This document shows, piece by piece, positions 35,805 through 44,954 of a stretch of 64,000 bases of DNA. This DNA is from JAADJA01 sp963840975 (lineage in GTDB: Bacteria; Bacteroidota; Bacteroidia; Bacteroidales; JAADJA01). Both the position numbers and the translations under genes were made by a program. How positions within the stretch are numbered: the first letter of the stretch is position 1; every line of letters starts with the position of its first letter. Under the pieces are notes generated by a model that saw only the letters and a program-made list of their open reading frames with translations, searched no databases and had not been told where the DNA came from. Location of the stretch: positions 62,001 through 126,000 of the forward strand of contig CAWJBC010000011.1 in NCBI GenBank assembly GCA_963840975.1, given 5' to 3'.

Positions 35805-37325
35805 CTATTGTTTTTCAACGTCCTCATTTAACGATGAAAATGAAGCAGCAGCTGCTGCTGGTCCTATTTTTACAGCACCAACTGACCTACGAATAACCAC
35901 TCCGTGAGTAGCACCACTGTAACTGATGGCTTGCTGATAAACACCTCCGGAACCATTGTTTGACCCTGCCACCTGTATGAGCTCTAGCGCTGCAACGCCC
36001 GGTCCATGACCGGCATTAGCCTGACTGAGGGCAGTTTGCAATGATTGGTGGGGGTTCACAGAAGTTCCAATAGTGGAACTTAGGTGGTGATCTGCGTCCA
36101 CGAATTCAATTTCAGTCTGCCAGTAATTATTCATTGCAGTTTCCGTATCATCAGCCTCGAATCCTGTTCCTGTATTTCCAGCGGTTGCGCTGCACCCTGC
36201 ATTGGTATGAATTCCGACGGAAGTAAAAAAGTCAGGTGTGCCCGCTCCATGAATGCAACTTCCGGAGTTGCCTCCTTCGGTATCAACCTGATATTCCCAA
36301 TAAACCCGATTAGCAGAAACGATAAATTCGCCCAAAGATGGTCCATCATTATATTGCAATGTTTGATTTTGGGCATTGCGGAATCCTGTTGTACCCGGAG
36401 GAGTTTCATCAGTTCCAAAACCCCTTATGCGCATAGTCGGCGGAGCAACATCCTTTGATAAGTGGTAATAGGTGCGTCGCGCTTCTGCAGGCGTTAAACC
36501 TGTATTAGAGTTGGCGCCGCAATTATAAATGCCCCAATCATCGCCAATCTGTACATTCTGGAAGACCCTGCTGCTATAAGTAACAGGATATTGATTCACT
36601 ACAGCAGCCGGTTGAGTTGTTCCATTTGCCAAAGAAGCAGGAACATCAAATTCCATGATTTGTAAATTGGCGCTGGTTACATCGAGGCAGTGCCCTGCGG
36701 TTAAGTAATAACCTGCCGCAGAAATCCAGCCCGTACATCCCAGGGGCATGAGCCTTCCATCTATATTGGGAAATCCGCTAGCTATTCTGTTGTCAGCACC
36801 GCAAAGGCTCAAAGGAACAGCTATACCATCAGCATATTCACCAGCCAATAGTTCGGCTATTTCAGCCGTTATATTCACATCGCCCGGTGCAACAAACAAT
36901 TGCACGATAACTGACTCCCCTTTGAAAAAGGCAGAGTGATTCATCCATTCTACAATGGATTGGCTGTTGAAAAATTGCTGATCCTGGTCAAAATCAGAAG
37001 TAATGACAATGTAACTGTTTTCTCCAAGATTTACAGTGCCAAAAACAAGCTGTAACCAGGGTGCATGGTCAAGAGTGTTTATGCTTTCCGTTATTACTGT
37101 ATAAGTAGCTCCAGGAAAAGCTAAAGTCCTTGCTGGTGAAGGTTGAATGGCAGTTAGTTTTACTCCGTTGGCATCCAGTTCATCAATACTGATTCCATCG
37201 TGAGTGCCGAAATTTATATTCACGGGTTCCTTGTGAAAAGGAGCTTCAGCGGTTTGAGCGCTAAGACTTGCAACGCACATCACAAAGATAACCTGTAAGA
37301 ATACTTTTTTAAAATTAAGTTTCAT
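35805..37325 (-). CDS. Secreted trypsin-like serine protease (family S1)
   Basis: A 506-residue exported protein with a signal peptide ending SLSAQ. An N-terminal region of about 170 residues precedes the protease domain (about 175-410). Catalytic residues are visible: His 212 in LTAGHC, Asp 262 or 263 in IGDDWGIY, Ser 354 in EGGNSGS. The GNSGS form and the CGADN start resemble glutamyl endopeptidase and other bacterial S1B enzymes. The last 90 residues (from about 415) are a further domain with LIQVAGSNNGSGG and an Ala-rich end, lacking a classic T9SS tail. It lies 18 nt after the adhesin gene in the operon. Secreted endopeptidase activity is a strong inference; specificity is not. Confidence 0.85.
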   Translation of the reverse strand: MKLNFKKVFLQVIFVMCVASLSAQTAEAPFHKEPVNINFGTHDGISIDELDANGVKLTAIQPSPARTLAFPGATYTVITESINTLDHAPWLQLVFGTVNLGENSYIVITSDFDQDQQFFNSQSIVEWMNHSAFFKGESVIVQLFVAPGDVNITAEIAELLAGEYADGIAVPLSLCGADNRIASGFPNIDGRLMPLGCTGWISAAGYYLTAGHCLDVTSANLQIMEFDVPASLANGTTQPAAVVNQYPVTYSSRVFQNVQIGDDWGIYNCGANSNTGLTPAEARRTYYHLSKDVAPPTMRIRGFGTDETPPGTTGFRNAQNQTLQYNDGPSLGEFIVSANRVYWEYQVDTEGGNSGSCIHGAGTPDFFTSVGIHTNAGCSATAGNTGTGFEADDTETAMNNYWQTEIEFVDADHHLSSTIGTSVNPHQSLQTALSQANAGHGPGVAALELIQVAGSNNGSGGVYQQAISYSGATHGVVIRRSVGAVKIGPAAAAASFSSLNEDVEKQ

Positions 37326-37343
37326 TTTTAGTCCTCCTTATGA

Positions 37344-38813
37344 TTATTGGTTTGATGTCCTGGCTTTCAAATCCTGATTTTCTTTTTCCAGCGTTTTTAA
37401 ACGGTTGTTAAGCTCAATGATATATAAGCTGAGTTCTTCAACTTTTTCCAGTGTTTTCTTTTGAATCTCACCGATGTGGTGCCCGCCGTTTTCTTCTATA
37501 TCTTTTGCAGAAGGCATACCCGGAAGGTGGTTGTTATTGTTGATGCTTTCTTCAAACTCATCAATAGTTAGCAATTGATAGTCGTCACTGAATACATAAT
37601 CAGGCCAGAACCCGGAATCATCTATCAGTACTTCCTCACAGGCAACCTTTCCGTTTACTGAAAGAGCATAGCCAGTGGCTGCCACAGTGGTTCCGATTCT
37701 CAGATCGCTGCTGATGTAACAATCCCCGGAGAAATACCCAGCCCAACTGGCTGTTGTACCGGATCCATAGCCATAAACGCCAATTCCTGTTCCTGCTGAA
37801 TTGTATGCAGTGCCGTAAACGCCATACCTTGTTCCGGCAGAACCAGTAGCATAACCATATACCCCATAAGCGGATCCTGTATAGGCGGTTGCATTGGCTT
37901 GTCCATACACTCCCATATAACCTCCTTCACCTTTCACAGCTATTCCATATCCTGGGGATGGTACCGATACCCCTTCAATTGCGTATGTATCGGATGAAAT
38001 ATTATGGGTCACCGATGAACGAAATACTGTTTGTGTGTTATCTGTTCCTGCTGCATTCGCTTCCACCAGAACTCTGCCTTTAAAATAGCCAGCATAATTG
38101 TTGGTGGAATTAACAGCATTTGAGTAAAAACCATAATTGATACCGGTATTAACACCATCGGCAATAAAAACGCCACCATAATTTGTTGCATCATCATCAT
38201 TGTTCCATCCATAGATAGCAGCACCATTTAATCCTATTGACGGTTTCATACCAAAAACACCAATATTGTTAACATCAAAGGGCAGTCCTCCAGTATTTCC
38301 AGGCCAGTTCAAAAAACCAAGCTGACCTTCAGCATAGGTGTAAATCCCATCAGAATCTATTCCACGAACAGCGCCCTTCCCGCTAACATAGTTGCTAACG
38401 TTTAATCCAAAATTCATCGGATCATTGGTTCCTATGGAAACCTTTCCAGCACTAAAGTAGATGTTTGAGCCATTGGCTAACCAGTAATCAGCTCCTGCCC
38501 TGCCAATTTTTTGCCATGCAGCGCCATCAAAATAATAGTATCCTGGATCGGAATCCGTTTGGTAAATCAGCAAACCTGTTGCCGGAGCTGCCGGTCTTTG
38601 AGCAAAGGTCATACGTGGAGCCAAGAAGCCCATACCCGTAGCCTTTACATCAAGCATTGCCGAAGCAGCAGGTGCGCTATTATCAGTATTAATAGCCACC
38701 TGAGAATAGGCAACGCCCGTAGTCATTGCAAATGCAATTAAAAGAATGAACCCGTTCTTTATAAAAGAGGGTTTTCCGAAACTGTTGAATGTAGTTGTTG
38801 ATTTCATAAACAT
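37344..38813 (-). CDS. Exported phage-tail-fibre-like protein with C-terminal trimerising/chaperone-like end
   Basis: A 489-residue protein with a signal peptide (FILLIAFAMTTGVAYSQ). It starts with the Bacteroidota motif VAINTDNSAPAASAMLDV, GFLAPRMT, GYYYFDGAAWQKIG, followed by about 13 Gly/Tyr-rich short repeats (YGVYGYATGSAG, YGVYGTAYNSAG, IGVYGYGSG) and ends with FSDDYQLLTIDEFEESINNNNHLPGMPSAKDIEENG then a coiled coil (LSLYIIELNNRLKTLEKEN). That ending resembles the intramolecular chaperone region of tail fibres (S74-like) without the obvious catalytic Ser/Lys pair being assignable. Such proteins may form surface fibres. First gene of the operon. Confidence 0.8.
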   Translation of the reverse strand: MFMKSTTTFNSFGKPSFIKNGFILLIAFAMTTGVAYSQVAINTDNSAPAASAMLDVKATGMGFLAPRMTFAQRPAAPATGLLIYQTDSDPGYYYFDGAAWQKIGRAGADYWLANGSNIYFSAGKVSIGTNDPMNFGLNVSNYVSGKGAVRGIDSDGIYTYAEGQLGFLNWPGNTGGLPFDVNNIGVFGMKPSIGLNGAAIYGWNNDDDATNYGGVFIADGVNTGINYGFYSNAVNSTNNYAGYFKGRVLVEANAAGTDNTQTVFRSSVTHNISSDTYAIEGVSVPSPGYGIAVKGEGGYMGVYGQANATAYTGSAYGVYGYATGSAGTRYGVYGTAYNSAGTGIGVYGYGSGTTASWAGYFSGDCYISSDLRIGTTVAATGYALSVNGKVACEEVLIDDSGFWPDYVFSDDYQLLTIDEFEESINNNNHLPGMPSAKDIEENGGHHIGEIQKKTLEKVEELSLYIIELNNRLKTLEKENQDLKARTSNQ

Positions 38814-38849
38814 AGTGTTAATTTAAGTTAGTTGTATTTTTGTTGAATA

Positions 38850-38857
38850 CAAAAATA
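38850..38857 (-). promoter_or_regulatory. Candidate -7 box of the secreted-protein operon
   Basis: CAAAAATA on the plus strand reads TATTTTTG on the minus strand, matching TAnnTTTG, 37 nt before the start of the first operon gene. The -33 box is unclear. Confidence 0.4.
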
Positions 38858-38994
38858 TAACAATATATATCAATACTTACATAACACCCTGTTAAAGAAT
38901 TGTTAAAAAAGGAGTTAAGAGAAATCAGAAGGATGGAAAGATTGCCTGAATGGCAGGAATAACAATAGATGCAAGAGAGGGTAAAAGGAAAATC

Positions 38995-39031
38995 AAAACA
39001 ACCCAGGCAGAAGGTCTGATCCTGCCGGGTT
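38995..39031 (-). terminator. Terminator of the M20 dipeptidase gene
   Basis: On the minus strand AACCCGGCAG pairs with CTGCCTGGGTT with one bulged base (arms 39031-39022 and 39010-39000), followed by TGTTTTGATTTT. It is 10 nt past the stop. Confidence 0.6.
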
Positions 39032-39041
39032 ATTGATCGGA

Positions 39042-40502
39042 TTATTTTATAGGAGCATATTTCAATGTCTCCACAACGAAATCCCAGAATTTTTGCACAC
39101 TGGGAATATTCACTTTTTCATCAGGACTGTGCGGGTAACGGATGGTGGGACCAAAAGAGATCATGTCCCATTTGGTATAAATGGCTCCCAGAATGCCGCA
39201 TTCCAATCCCGCATGAATAACTTTTACTTCAGGAACCCTCCCGAATTTCTTATTGTAAACTTCTTTCATGGTTTCTAGGATAGGAGAATGTACATTGGGT
39301 TTCCAACCGGGATAAGCCCCATGATGCTCTACCTGAGCGCCATTTGCCCTGAAAACATCTCCGATTTTCTTAGCGGTAGCATCCCTTTCAGCATCTACTG
39401 CACTTCGTGTAAGGATAGAGATGGTTATGGTTCCATTCTCTGACCGGATGATAGCAAGATTGGATGATGTTTCTACTACTCCTTCGATGTCCTTGCTCCA
39501 GGCAAGATTTCCGTTAGGGCAATCAAAAACAGCATGGTAAAAATTGTGCTGAATAACAACATCCCAAACTGAGATTGGCATATCGGTTTTTTCGGTTTCG
39601 ATTTTAACATCCGGGTCTATATCCTTCAGTATCATTTTTACCGATTGATGTGCTTCCTCAATGAACTTTTTAAAATTTTCCGATTCTTTTACAGGCACCA
39701 CCACTGTGGCAAAAGCTTCACGCGGAATCGCATTCCGCAGGCTACCAGCATCAATGGATGACATACGGATGCCATATCTTTCATAGGCATCAAGTAAGGT
39801 TTTGTTGAGTATCAGGCATGCGTTGCCTTTACCAAGATGAATATCAAGCCCGGAATGTCCTCCTTTTAAACCCTTAACACTTATATTGTATGCGACCATA
39901 TCTTTTGGAACTGCCTCCTCTGTATATTTGAATTTAACAGTAGTATCAACCCCTCCGGCACAGCCAATGTATAATTCCCCTTCATCTTCTGAGTCCATGT
40001 TCAGCAGGATATCACCATCAAGGATTCCGGGTTTGAGATTTTCGGCTCCTGTCATACCTGTTTCTTCGTCAATGGTAAAAAGCGCTTCCACGGGTCCATG
40101 CTTCAGGTCCTTTGCTTCGAGCACTGCCATGGCGGCTGCGACTCCCATACCGTTATCTGAACCGAGGGTTGTGCCCCTTGCTTTCACCCATTCACCATCA
40201 ATCCAGGTTTCAATAGGGTCTTTTTCAAAATCATGAACCTTGTCGCTGTTCTTTTGCGGAACCATATCGAGATGCCCTTGCAGAATAATACCTTTACGGT
40301 TCTCCATGCCTGGTGTAGCAGGTTTTTTGATGATCACATTTCCTACCTCATCAACTATGGTTTCAAGCCCAAGTTTTTCACCAAAATTTTTCATGAATTC
40401 AATTATCCTCCCTTCTTTTTTCGAAGGGCGGGGGATTTGCGTAAGGCTGTAGAAATTCTTCCACAACACTTTGGGTTCGATATCTGAAATATTGTTGTTC
40501 AT
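39042..40502 (-). CDS. pepD: PepD-like aminoacyl-histidine dipeptidase (M20)
   Basis: A 486-residue cytoplasmic M20 peptidase: KVLWKNFYSLTQIPRPSKKE at the start, zinc ligands in GHLDMVP and GSDNGMGVAAAM, DEETGMTGAENL (catalytic and bridging Glu), NMDSEDEGE, VKGLKGGHSG in the lid domain, and AGLECGILGAIY near the end. The length and these motifs match PepD/PepV-like beta-Ala-His dipeptidases with two zinc ions. It hydrolyses Xaa-His and similar dipeptides. It follows the MFS gene on the same strand with 103 nt between and could be part of a peptide-use pair. Confidence 0.9.
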   Translation of the reverse strand: MNNNISDIEPKVLWKNFYSLTQIPRPSKKEGRIIEFMKNFGEKLGLETIVDEVGNVIIKKPATPGMENRKGIILQGHLDMVPQKNSDKVHDFEKDPIETWIDGEWVKARGTTLGSDNGMGVAAAMAVLEAKDLKHGPVEALFTIDEETGMTGAENLKPGILDGDILLNMDSEDEGELYIGCAGGVDTTVKFKYTEEAVPKDMVAYNISVKGLKGGHSGLDIHLGKGNACLILNKTLLDAYERYGIRMSSIDAGSLRNAIPREAFATVVVPVKESENFKKFIEEAHQSVKMILKDIDPDVKIETEKTDMPISVWDVVIQHNFYHAVFDCPNGNLAWSKDIEGVVETSSNLAIIRSENGTITISILTRSAVDAERDATAKKIGDVFRANGAQVEHHGAYPGWKPNVHSPILETMKEVYNKKFGRVPEVKVIHAGLECGILGAIYTKWDMISFGPTIRYPHSPDEKVNIPSVQKFWDFVVETLKYAPIK

Positions 40503-40605
40503 GTTTTTTATTTTTTATTCAAATTATTTTTCATTTATAAAATATCATTTCATGAGAAATCAGGCTCTCTCGGCGCAGATTAATTTGTTGTTTTGTTTGA
40601 ATCAA

Positions 40606-42006
40606 CTATTTCTGTTTATTTGGTATTTCAAGTCCATATCCCATTTTCTTATCAACCCTTTTTAAAATAATGGCAAGGAAAAAAGCCAAAACACCAAAAC
40701 TCGAGAATATTAATTCAGGCACAGTATAATCATATTTAACCCCCTCAACTCCTGCCTTGATCTGCTCCGACACGCCGGGATTAGACGCTGATAAAGCCCA
40801 TCCGATAAGTACAGGTACTGCAAGTAATCCAATGTTTTGTATCCAGAAAATACTTCCAAAGGCGGAACCTAAATAACGCTCTTCAACAATTTTTGGTACC
40901 GAAGGCCACATTGATGCGGGAACAAGGGAAAAGGCAGTTCCTAAGATCACAATGGTCAGGATGGCTGTAAAAACTGTGAAATGTTCAGCCGGGACAAAGG
41001 CAAAAATGAGGTGAGATACAGTCAATAAAATTGCTCCATATAGCATCATGGAGGCACCTTTGCCTTTAACATCAAGGTAATAGCCAATAAATGGAGTCAA
41101 CACCATTGCCCCGATAGGGAAATATGAAAAATAGGCAGCGGCGGTTTTAACATCCACGCTAAGTTTTGAGGCAAGCATATCCGTAGCGAATTTCTGAAAA
41201 GGAAAAATTGCAGAATAAAATAAGACACATAAGCTGGCAATTGCAAGGAAACCGGGATTCCTGAATATTTTTCCGATATCCGATAACCTAAACTCATCTT
41301 CCGGCGATGCAATGCCTGATTCTCCTGTCTGTTTGTCCAGCTTGCGATCCATGAATGTGTAGATAAAAAATGTCATAAAACCGATACATAGGAAAACGAG
41401 TCCCATGAAAACTGAATTGGAAGCCCCACCATTATCTGCGAAAATTGGGGTTAGCCGGAAAACGGCAAATACACCCAGGCGGGCAACAGCCATTTCAAGT
41501 CCCATCGCAAGCGCCATCTCTCTTCCTTTAAACCACTTTACAATGGTTTTGGAAACAGTAATACCAGCCATTTCAACTCCAACTCCGAATATAGCAAAAC
41601 CTACGAACGCAAGTTTTGCAGTAGCAGGGATATAAACAATAAATGAATCCAGCCATGAGGCAAAACCTGAGGCCTGAAAACCAGGTGTCAGGGCATAAAA
41701 TTTAAGAGCGGCTCCAATAACCATTGTTAAACCAGCGGTGATCAATGTAAAGCGAATGCCCATTTTGTCAAGGACGATACCTGACAAAATAAGGAAAAAA
41801 GCGAAAACATTCAGGAAAAACTCAGAACCGCCCAACATGCCAAAAACCTCGGGTGTCCACTTATAGTCTGTTTCCATAAGAATCTGAAGTGGCGCCACCA
41901 CATCAACGAAGAAATATGCAAAAAACATAGTGATTGAAATGAGCGCCAATGCTATCCAGCGGGCTGTTTTCGATTCACGTAACGAATGTCTGATTTGTTC
42001 TGTCAT
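40606..42006 (-). CDS. Major facilitator superfamily transporter
   Basis: A 466-residue protein with about 12 membrane segments. The N-terminal half has the MFS loop (LSGIVLDKMGIRFTLITAG) and MFFAYFFVDVVAPL; the middle loop (about 205-225) is charged; the second half has GYYLDVKGKGASMMLYG and GSAFGSIFWIQNIGLLAVPVLIG. It lacks the diagnostic residues I would need to name a substrate. Adjacent to pepD downstream and rsmG upstream, on the same strand. Peptide or amino-acid transport is a guess from context. Confidence 0.85.
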   Translation of the reverse strand: MTEQIRHSLRESKTARWIALALISITMFFAYFFVDVVAPLQILMETDYKWTPEVFGMLGGSEFFLNVFAFFLILSGIVLDKMGIRFTLITAGLTMVIGAALKFYALTPGFQASGFASWLDSFIVYIPATAKLAFVGFAIFGVGVEMAGITVSKTIVKWFKGREMALAMGLEMAVARLGVFAVFRLTPIFADNGGASNSVFMGLVFLCIGFMTFFIYTFMDRKLDKQTGESGIASPEDEFRLSDIGKIFRNPGFLAIASLCVLFYSAIFPFQKFATDMLASKLSVDVKTAAAYFSYFPIGAMVLTPFIGYYLDVKGKGASMMLYGAILLTVSHLIFAFVPAEHFTVFTAILTIVILGTAFSLVPASMWPSVPKIVEERYLGSAFGSIFWIQNIGLLAVPVLIGWALSASNPGVSEQIKAGVEGVKYDYTVPELIFSSFGVLAFFLAIILKRVDKKMGYGLEIPNKQK

Positions 42007-42073
42007 ACGAATAGTTATTTATTTTTTTGAAGGGGCGAAGTTAAGAAAATTACAATACCAACTCTTTGGATTT

Positions 42074-42697
42074 TTAAAATTCGGTAAGATGAACAATCTT
42101 TTTCGATTCAAAAAATGGTTCGGAAAAATGATGATTAAGGGGGTAAATGTGAATCTCTTTTTTAATGCCTGTGATCTCCCCCGAAATATCTCCTCCCTTC
42201 AAATAAAGTATCCCATTTGCAATTGCGTTTTTATGCAAAGGTGAAATCAAATGATTGACCCATTTGGTGAAATCCGGTAAAGTGGTTACAGCGCGGCTGA
42301 TAATAAAGTCATACTCTCCGGTAATATTTTCGGCTCTGGCTTGCTCTGAAGTAACGTTTTTAAGTCCGAGTTCATCGGTTATGGCTTTTACAACCCTGAT
42401 TTTTTTTCCTATGGAATCAATCAGGTGAAATTGCACTTCCGGGAAATAAATGGCAAGGGGAATACCCGGAAATCCTCCGCCGGTGCCAACATCCAGAATT
42501 TGTGTGCCATGCTTGAATTGAATCAACTTTGCGATTCCCAATGAATGCAGTACGTGCCTTTCAGCCAACTGATCAATGTCTTTCCTGCTAATCACATTTA
42601 TTTTTGAATTCCAATCCTGATAAAGGGGTTCGAGATTGCGGAACTGATGTTTTTGAACCTCAGAAAGGTCGGGGAAATATTTAAAAACAATGTCCAT
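42074..42697 (-). CDS. rsmG: 16S rRNA (guanine-527-N7)-methyltransferase
   Basis: A 207-residue SAM-dependent methyltransferase with the RsmG pattern: WNSKINVISRKDIDQLAERHVLHSLGI, the SAM motif ILDVGTGGGFPGIPLAI, IDSIGKKIRVV, and FIISRAVTTLPDFTKWV. RsmG methylates G527 of 16S rRNA; loss gives low-level streptomycin resistance in other bacteria. Length normal. It lies between the histidine kinase gene and the MFS gene on the same strand. Confidence 0.95.
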   Translation of the reverse strand: MDIVFKYFPDLSEVQKHQFRNLEPLYQDWNSKINVISRKDIDQLAERHVLHSLGIAKLIQFKHGTQILDVGTGGGFPGIPLAIYFPEVQFHLIDSIGKKIRVVKAITDELGLKNVTSEQARAENITGEYDFIISRAVTTLPDFTKWVNHLISPLHKNAIANGILYLKGGDISGEITGIKKEIHIYPLNHHFSEPFFESKKIVHLTEF

Positions 42698-42751
42698 CAG
42701 GATTTGCAGGAATTAATATTAATACCTGCAAAGATAATTCTTATCGGATTA

Positions 42752-44017
42752 TCAGTTTACTGAAATAGGATTCCATTTGGGAAGAGAAAAAGTAAAAGTG
42801 CTTCCGAATCCTTCATCACTTTCCACTTTGATTTTGCCACCATTTTTTTCAATAAAATCTTTGCAGAGTATCAAACCCAGTCCGGTTCCAGATTCTTTGG
42901 CTGTTCCGCTTGATTTATAATAAACTTCTGGTACAAAAAGATTTTCTAGTTCCGTTTTCCTCAAGCCAATTCCGGTATCCTGCACCGACAAGTCAATATG
43001 ACCATTCGTTTCTTCAGCAGTCACCAGGATTCCGCCTCCGCGAGACGTAAACTTTATAGCATTGTAAATCAGGTTCCGTAACACAGTGGTCATCATGTAT
43101 TCATCAGCCACCACGGTTAAACCTTCGTTCACTTCGGCACCGATAATGATGTTCTTGTTTAAAGCCACCCCTTTCAGCAGGGTAATGTTTTCCCTTACCA
43201 GGTGCGCCAGATTGATCCTCACCGGATTGAAATAAATTTCGTGCTTGTGCATCCGTGTCCAGAACAGGAAGTTGTCTAACAACTCATGAATGGATGAAGC
43301 CGATTCTTTCACACTTTTCAGCAACTCCTGCGATGTTTTCATGTCAAGCAGGTCAGGTTCGTTGGTCAGAAAGTCGAGTATTACTTTGATGTTTCCAATC
43401 GGTTCTTTAATGTCGTGGGCTAAAATAGTATAGAGTTTTTCACGGGTGATACTTTCGGAGGGAAGGGTGCTTCTATTTACTTTGAGCAAGGTGTTATCAC
43501 TGATCTGATCCAAAAGCAGGCTGCCCTGGGTTTTCACATCAAGTTCAGCAGTCATCATCATCATTCGTATCATTTCGAGCAATCTTTCCCTTGCCATTGA
43601 GAAATCCGATTGAGCATCAGGATTAATTTCCATTGATGATGGGTTATTCTCAAGTCCCATCATTGGGTCTTTAAAGGCAATCAGGCAATCGTAATTGTTA
43701 AGCTCTTCGTTGATATAGCTGGTAAAAGCCTTATACGAACCATTGAGCTGCACATTGTTGTCAATAACCACCAACACAATATCGGGATGTCTTTCGAATA
43801 CCATCCTTGCCTCCTGTAGCGAAAATGCTTTCATTATTCCAATATGCTTCCCGTTGAAGGAAAAATACTTCAAACTGTCAAGTACAGCTTCATGGATTCT
43901 TTCATTGGCGCTAACATTCAGAACCTTATAACATTCATCGTTGCAGCCTGATTTCTCATTTGCAGGCCGGTTTTCATAGAAACCATTTTCTTTTTTGTCT
44001 TCAGAATTTACTTTCAC
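42752..44017 (-). CDS. Sensor histidine kinase with degenerate receiver-like N-terminus
   Basis: A 421-residue protein without a transmembrane segment. The first 120 residues resemble a worn receiver or stimulus domain (HPDIVLVVIDNNVQ at about 77-90, with FKDPMM after). HisKA carries the phospho-acceptor His 201 in ILAHDIKEPIGN, and the HATPase domain shows the N box (NLIYNAIKFTSRGGG), G1 (DTGIGL) and G2 (GTGLGLILCKDFIEKNGG). A soluble kinase is likely to sense through partners. No response regulator is nearby, so the output is unknown. Confidence 0.87.
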   Translation of the reverse strand: MKVNSEDKKENGFYENRPANEKSGCNDECYKVLNVSANERIHEAVLDSLKYFSFNGKHIGIMKAFSLQEARMVFERHPDIVLVVIDNNVQLNGSYKAFTSYINEELNNYDCLIAFKDPMMGLENNPSSMEINPDAQSDFSMARERLLEMIRMMMMTAELDVKTQGSLLLDQISDNTLLKVNRSTLPSESITREKLYTILAHDIKEPIGNIKVILDFLTNEPDLLDMKTSQELLKSVKESASSIHELLDNFLFWTRMHKHEIYFNPVRINLAHLVRENITLLKGVALNKNIIIGAEVNEGLTVVADEYMMTTVLRNLIYNAIKFTSRGGGILVTAEETNGHIDLSVQDTGIGLRKTELENLFVPEVYYKSSGTAKESGTGLGLILCKDFIEKNGGKIKVESDEGFGSTFTFSLPKWNPISVN

Positions 44018-44390
44018 GTCGTTATTTTTTCTCGATTGAACTGACGGTGTGAAATTTACAAAGATTATACCATTGATCTAATTCGCTGATATACAAATTA
44101 TAACGAAAGTATTAACCAGGTTAAAGTAGTACTGAATTATTGGTATCGGATAATGGTGATAATGTGTTTATGGAGCATTTTTAAATTATTATGATAAACA
44201 GTAAGTCCTTTTGGTAAGGACAGGACTTAAATGGGAATCAATATTAATATTATAAAGCACCCCAATCCCCGTTTGTACATTATTTCACTATTTATTGCCA
44301 GTTTGATGTTCGGGGGGGGATTTCAATTAATGAATTCATGGATCAGACATCGTAAGACGTTGATCAAATAATCTGATTTACTATTTCCTT
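44018..44390. other. Spacer, no gene seen
   Basis: 373 nt between the kinase start and the truncated DUF2461 copy. AT-rich, no supported coding frame, RNA or terminator. Confidence 0.5.
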
Positions 44391-44744
44391 TTAGTCCTTC
44401 AGTCCCCTGTTGATAAACCGGTTAAAGGGGTGCATCACCTTAAACACTCCGGCAGCATATTCCAAAAAGTTCTTGTTCAGCAATGCTTCATCAGTAACCG
44501 CGTGAAAGACTGTATAACTCTTATACTTCAACAGGTCAATATCCTTAAAATCAGCAGGGAAATCCTTGGGTGGACGAATCAGCTTATCATCTTCCATTAC
44601 CCTGAAGGTTTTCTTGAAATCATTTGCATTCAAAATTCCTTTAAATTCATCGGCATTGTAATAGACTTCCTGCCTTGCTTTTTTCAGAATATCAGGTGGA
44701 GGCATATATATTCCGCCTGCCAGCATGGAGTTTTCCGGTTCAAT
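44391..44744 (-). pseudogene. Truncated 3' copy of the DUF2461 gene
   Basis: The frame encodes the last 111 residues of a DUF2461 protein (MLAGGIYMPPPDILKKARQE through FINRGLKD) and is 99% identical at DNA level to the 3' part of the complete gene at 47257-47910. Upstream of the shared block (beyond 44744) there is an in-frame stop and unrelated sequence, so the N-terminal half and the start are missing. It is probably inert. Two codon changes and one mismatch in the upstream edge are the only differences. Confidence 0.85.
44397..44744. repeat. 348-bp direct repeat, copy A
   Basis: This block matches 47263-47610 at 345 of 348 positions (changes: C for T near 44504, T for C near 44637 and T for C near 44735, by my alignment). 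Together with copy B it brackets the metalloprotease lipoprotein gene in the same orientation. Confidence 0.9.
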
Positions 44745-44954
44745 TTAGTTCAATTTATTTCAAGCAATAATAAATCTCCTTTATTCTCATCTGGCAATAT
44801 TCACTTCCCGGAAAATATTTTTCCTATAATTTTTTTTATCCAATAAATCTAAATACTTTAGCTGGGTTACAAAAGTCAGCATAGCTATATCATTAGGTTT
44901 TACGGGCTTTGTAGGGCATTTTAAAAATGAGGTTATTTATTAAATTCAGGTTTT

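Noticed and set aside
44430..44846. Plus-strand 138-codon frame that recurs at 47296-47931
   Set aside because: It is conserved only because the underlying DNA is duplicated; its sequence is antisense to the DUF2461 gene with no RBS.
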